Origin: Bacteroidota bacterium
Lineage (GTDB): Bacteria; Bacteroidota; Bacteroidia; Chitinophagales; LD1
Assembly: GCA_018267355.1 (NCBI GenBank)
Contig: JAFDYP010000485.1
Span: 1-7,212, forward strand
Direction: 5' to 3'
DNA length: 7,212 nucleotides
The stretch's first letter is position 1. Each line of letters begins with the position of its first letter. Below, piece by piece: positions 7,179 through 7,212 of this stretch. A model generated the notes under the pieces. It saw only the letters and a program-made list of their open reading frames with translations, was not told the DNA's origin and searched no databases. The translations under genes and the position numbers were made by a program.

Positions 7179-7212
7179 CGGCGATATTGGGGTAATTTTA
7201 GAGAAATGTGGC

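Overview
The window comes from a member of the Bacteroidota. The evidence is the set of gene families (a ClpC with the Bacteroidota-style N-terminus, an archaeal/eukaryotic-type prolyl-tRNA synthetase with a degenerate zinc site, an STAS protein placed directly before ribonuclease Z), start codons without Shine-Dalgarno sequences but with A-rich leaders, and two exact matches to the Bacteroidota -7 promoter element TAnnTTTG. Rank below phylum cannot be read reliably; a Chitinophagales/Sphingobacteriales-like relative is a guess.

Layout, left to right. Bases 1-125 look like the terminal end of an IS3-family insertion sequence: a 28-codon 5' fragment of an OrfA-type transposase on the minus strand that runs off the left edge. 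Next are a strong hairpin terminator (135-164) and clpC on the minus strand (187-2748). A 468-bp gap with no convincing gene separates clpC from a divergent plus-strand pair: a small STAS-domain anti-sigma-factor antagonist (3217-3585) and, 13 bp later, ribonuclease Z (3599-4510). A cation diffusion facilitator transporter (4518-5543, minus) converges on rnz with only 7 bp between the stop codons. A short gap then holds the transporter's likely promoter and a hairpin terminator for the last gene, proS (5645-7117, minus), whose upstream region reaches the right edge.

Functionally this is mostly housekeeping: protein quality control (ClpC, working with a ClpP encoded elsewhere), tRNA 3'-end maturation (RNase Z), tRNA charging (ProRS), metal efflux (CDF) and one regulatory STAS protein of unknown partner. 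I see no phage, CRISPR, defence or secondary-metabolite genes. I do not see an obviously new multi-gene system. The points most worth a second look are the IS end against the clpC terminator, the CDF transporter with an altered metal site and a four-cysteine tail, the STAS-rnz pairing, and the unexplained clpC/STAS intergenic region.
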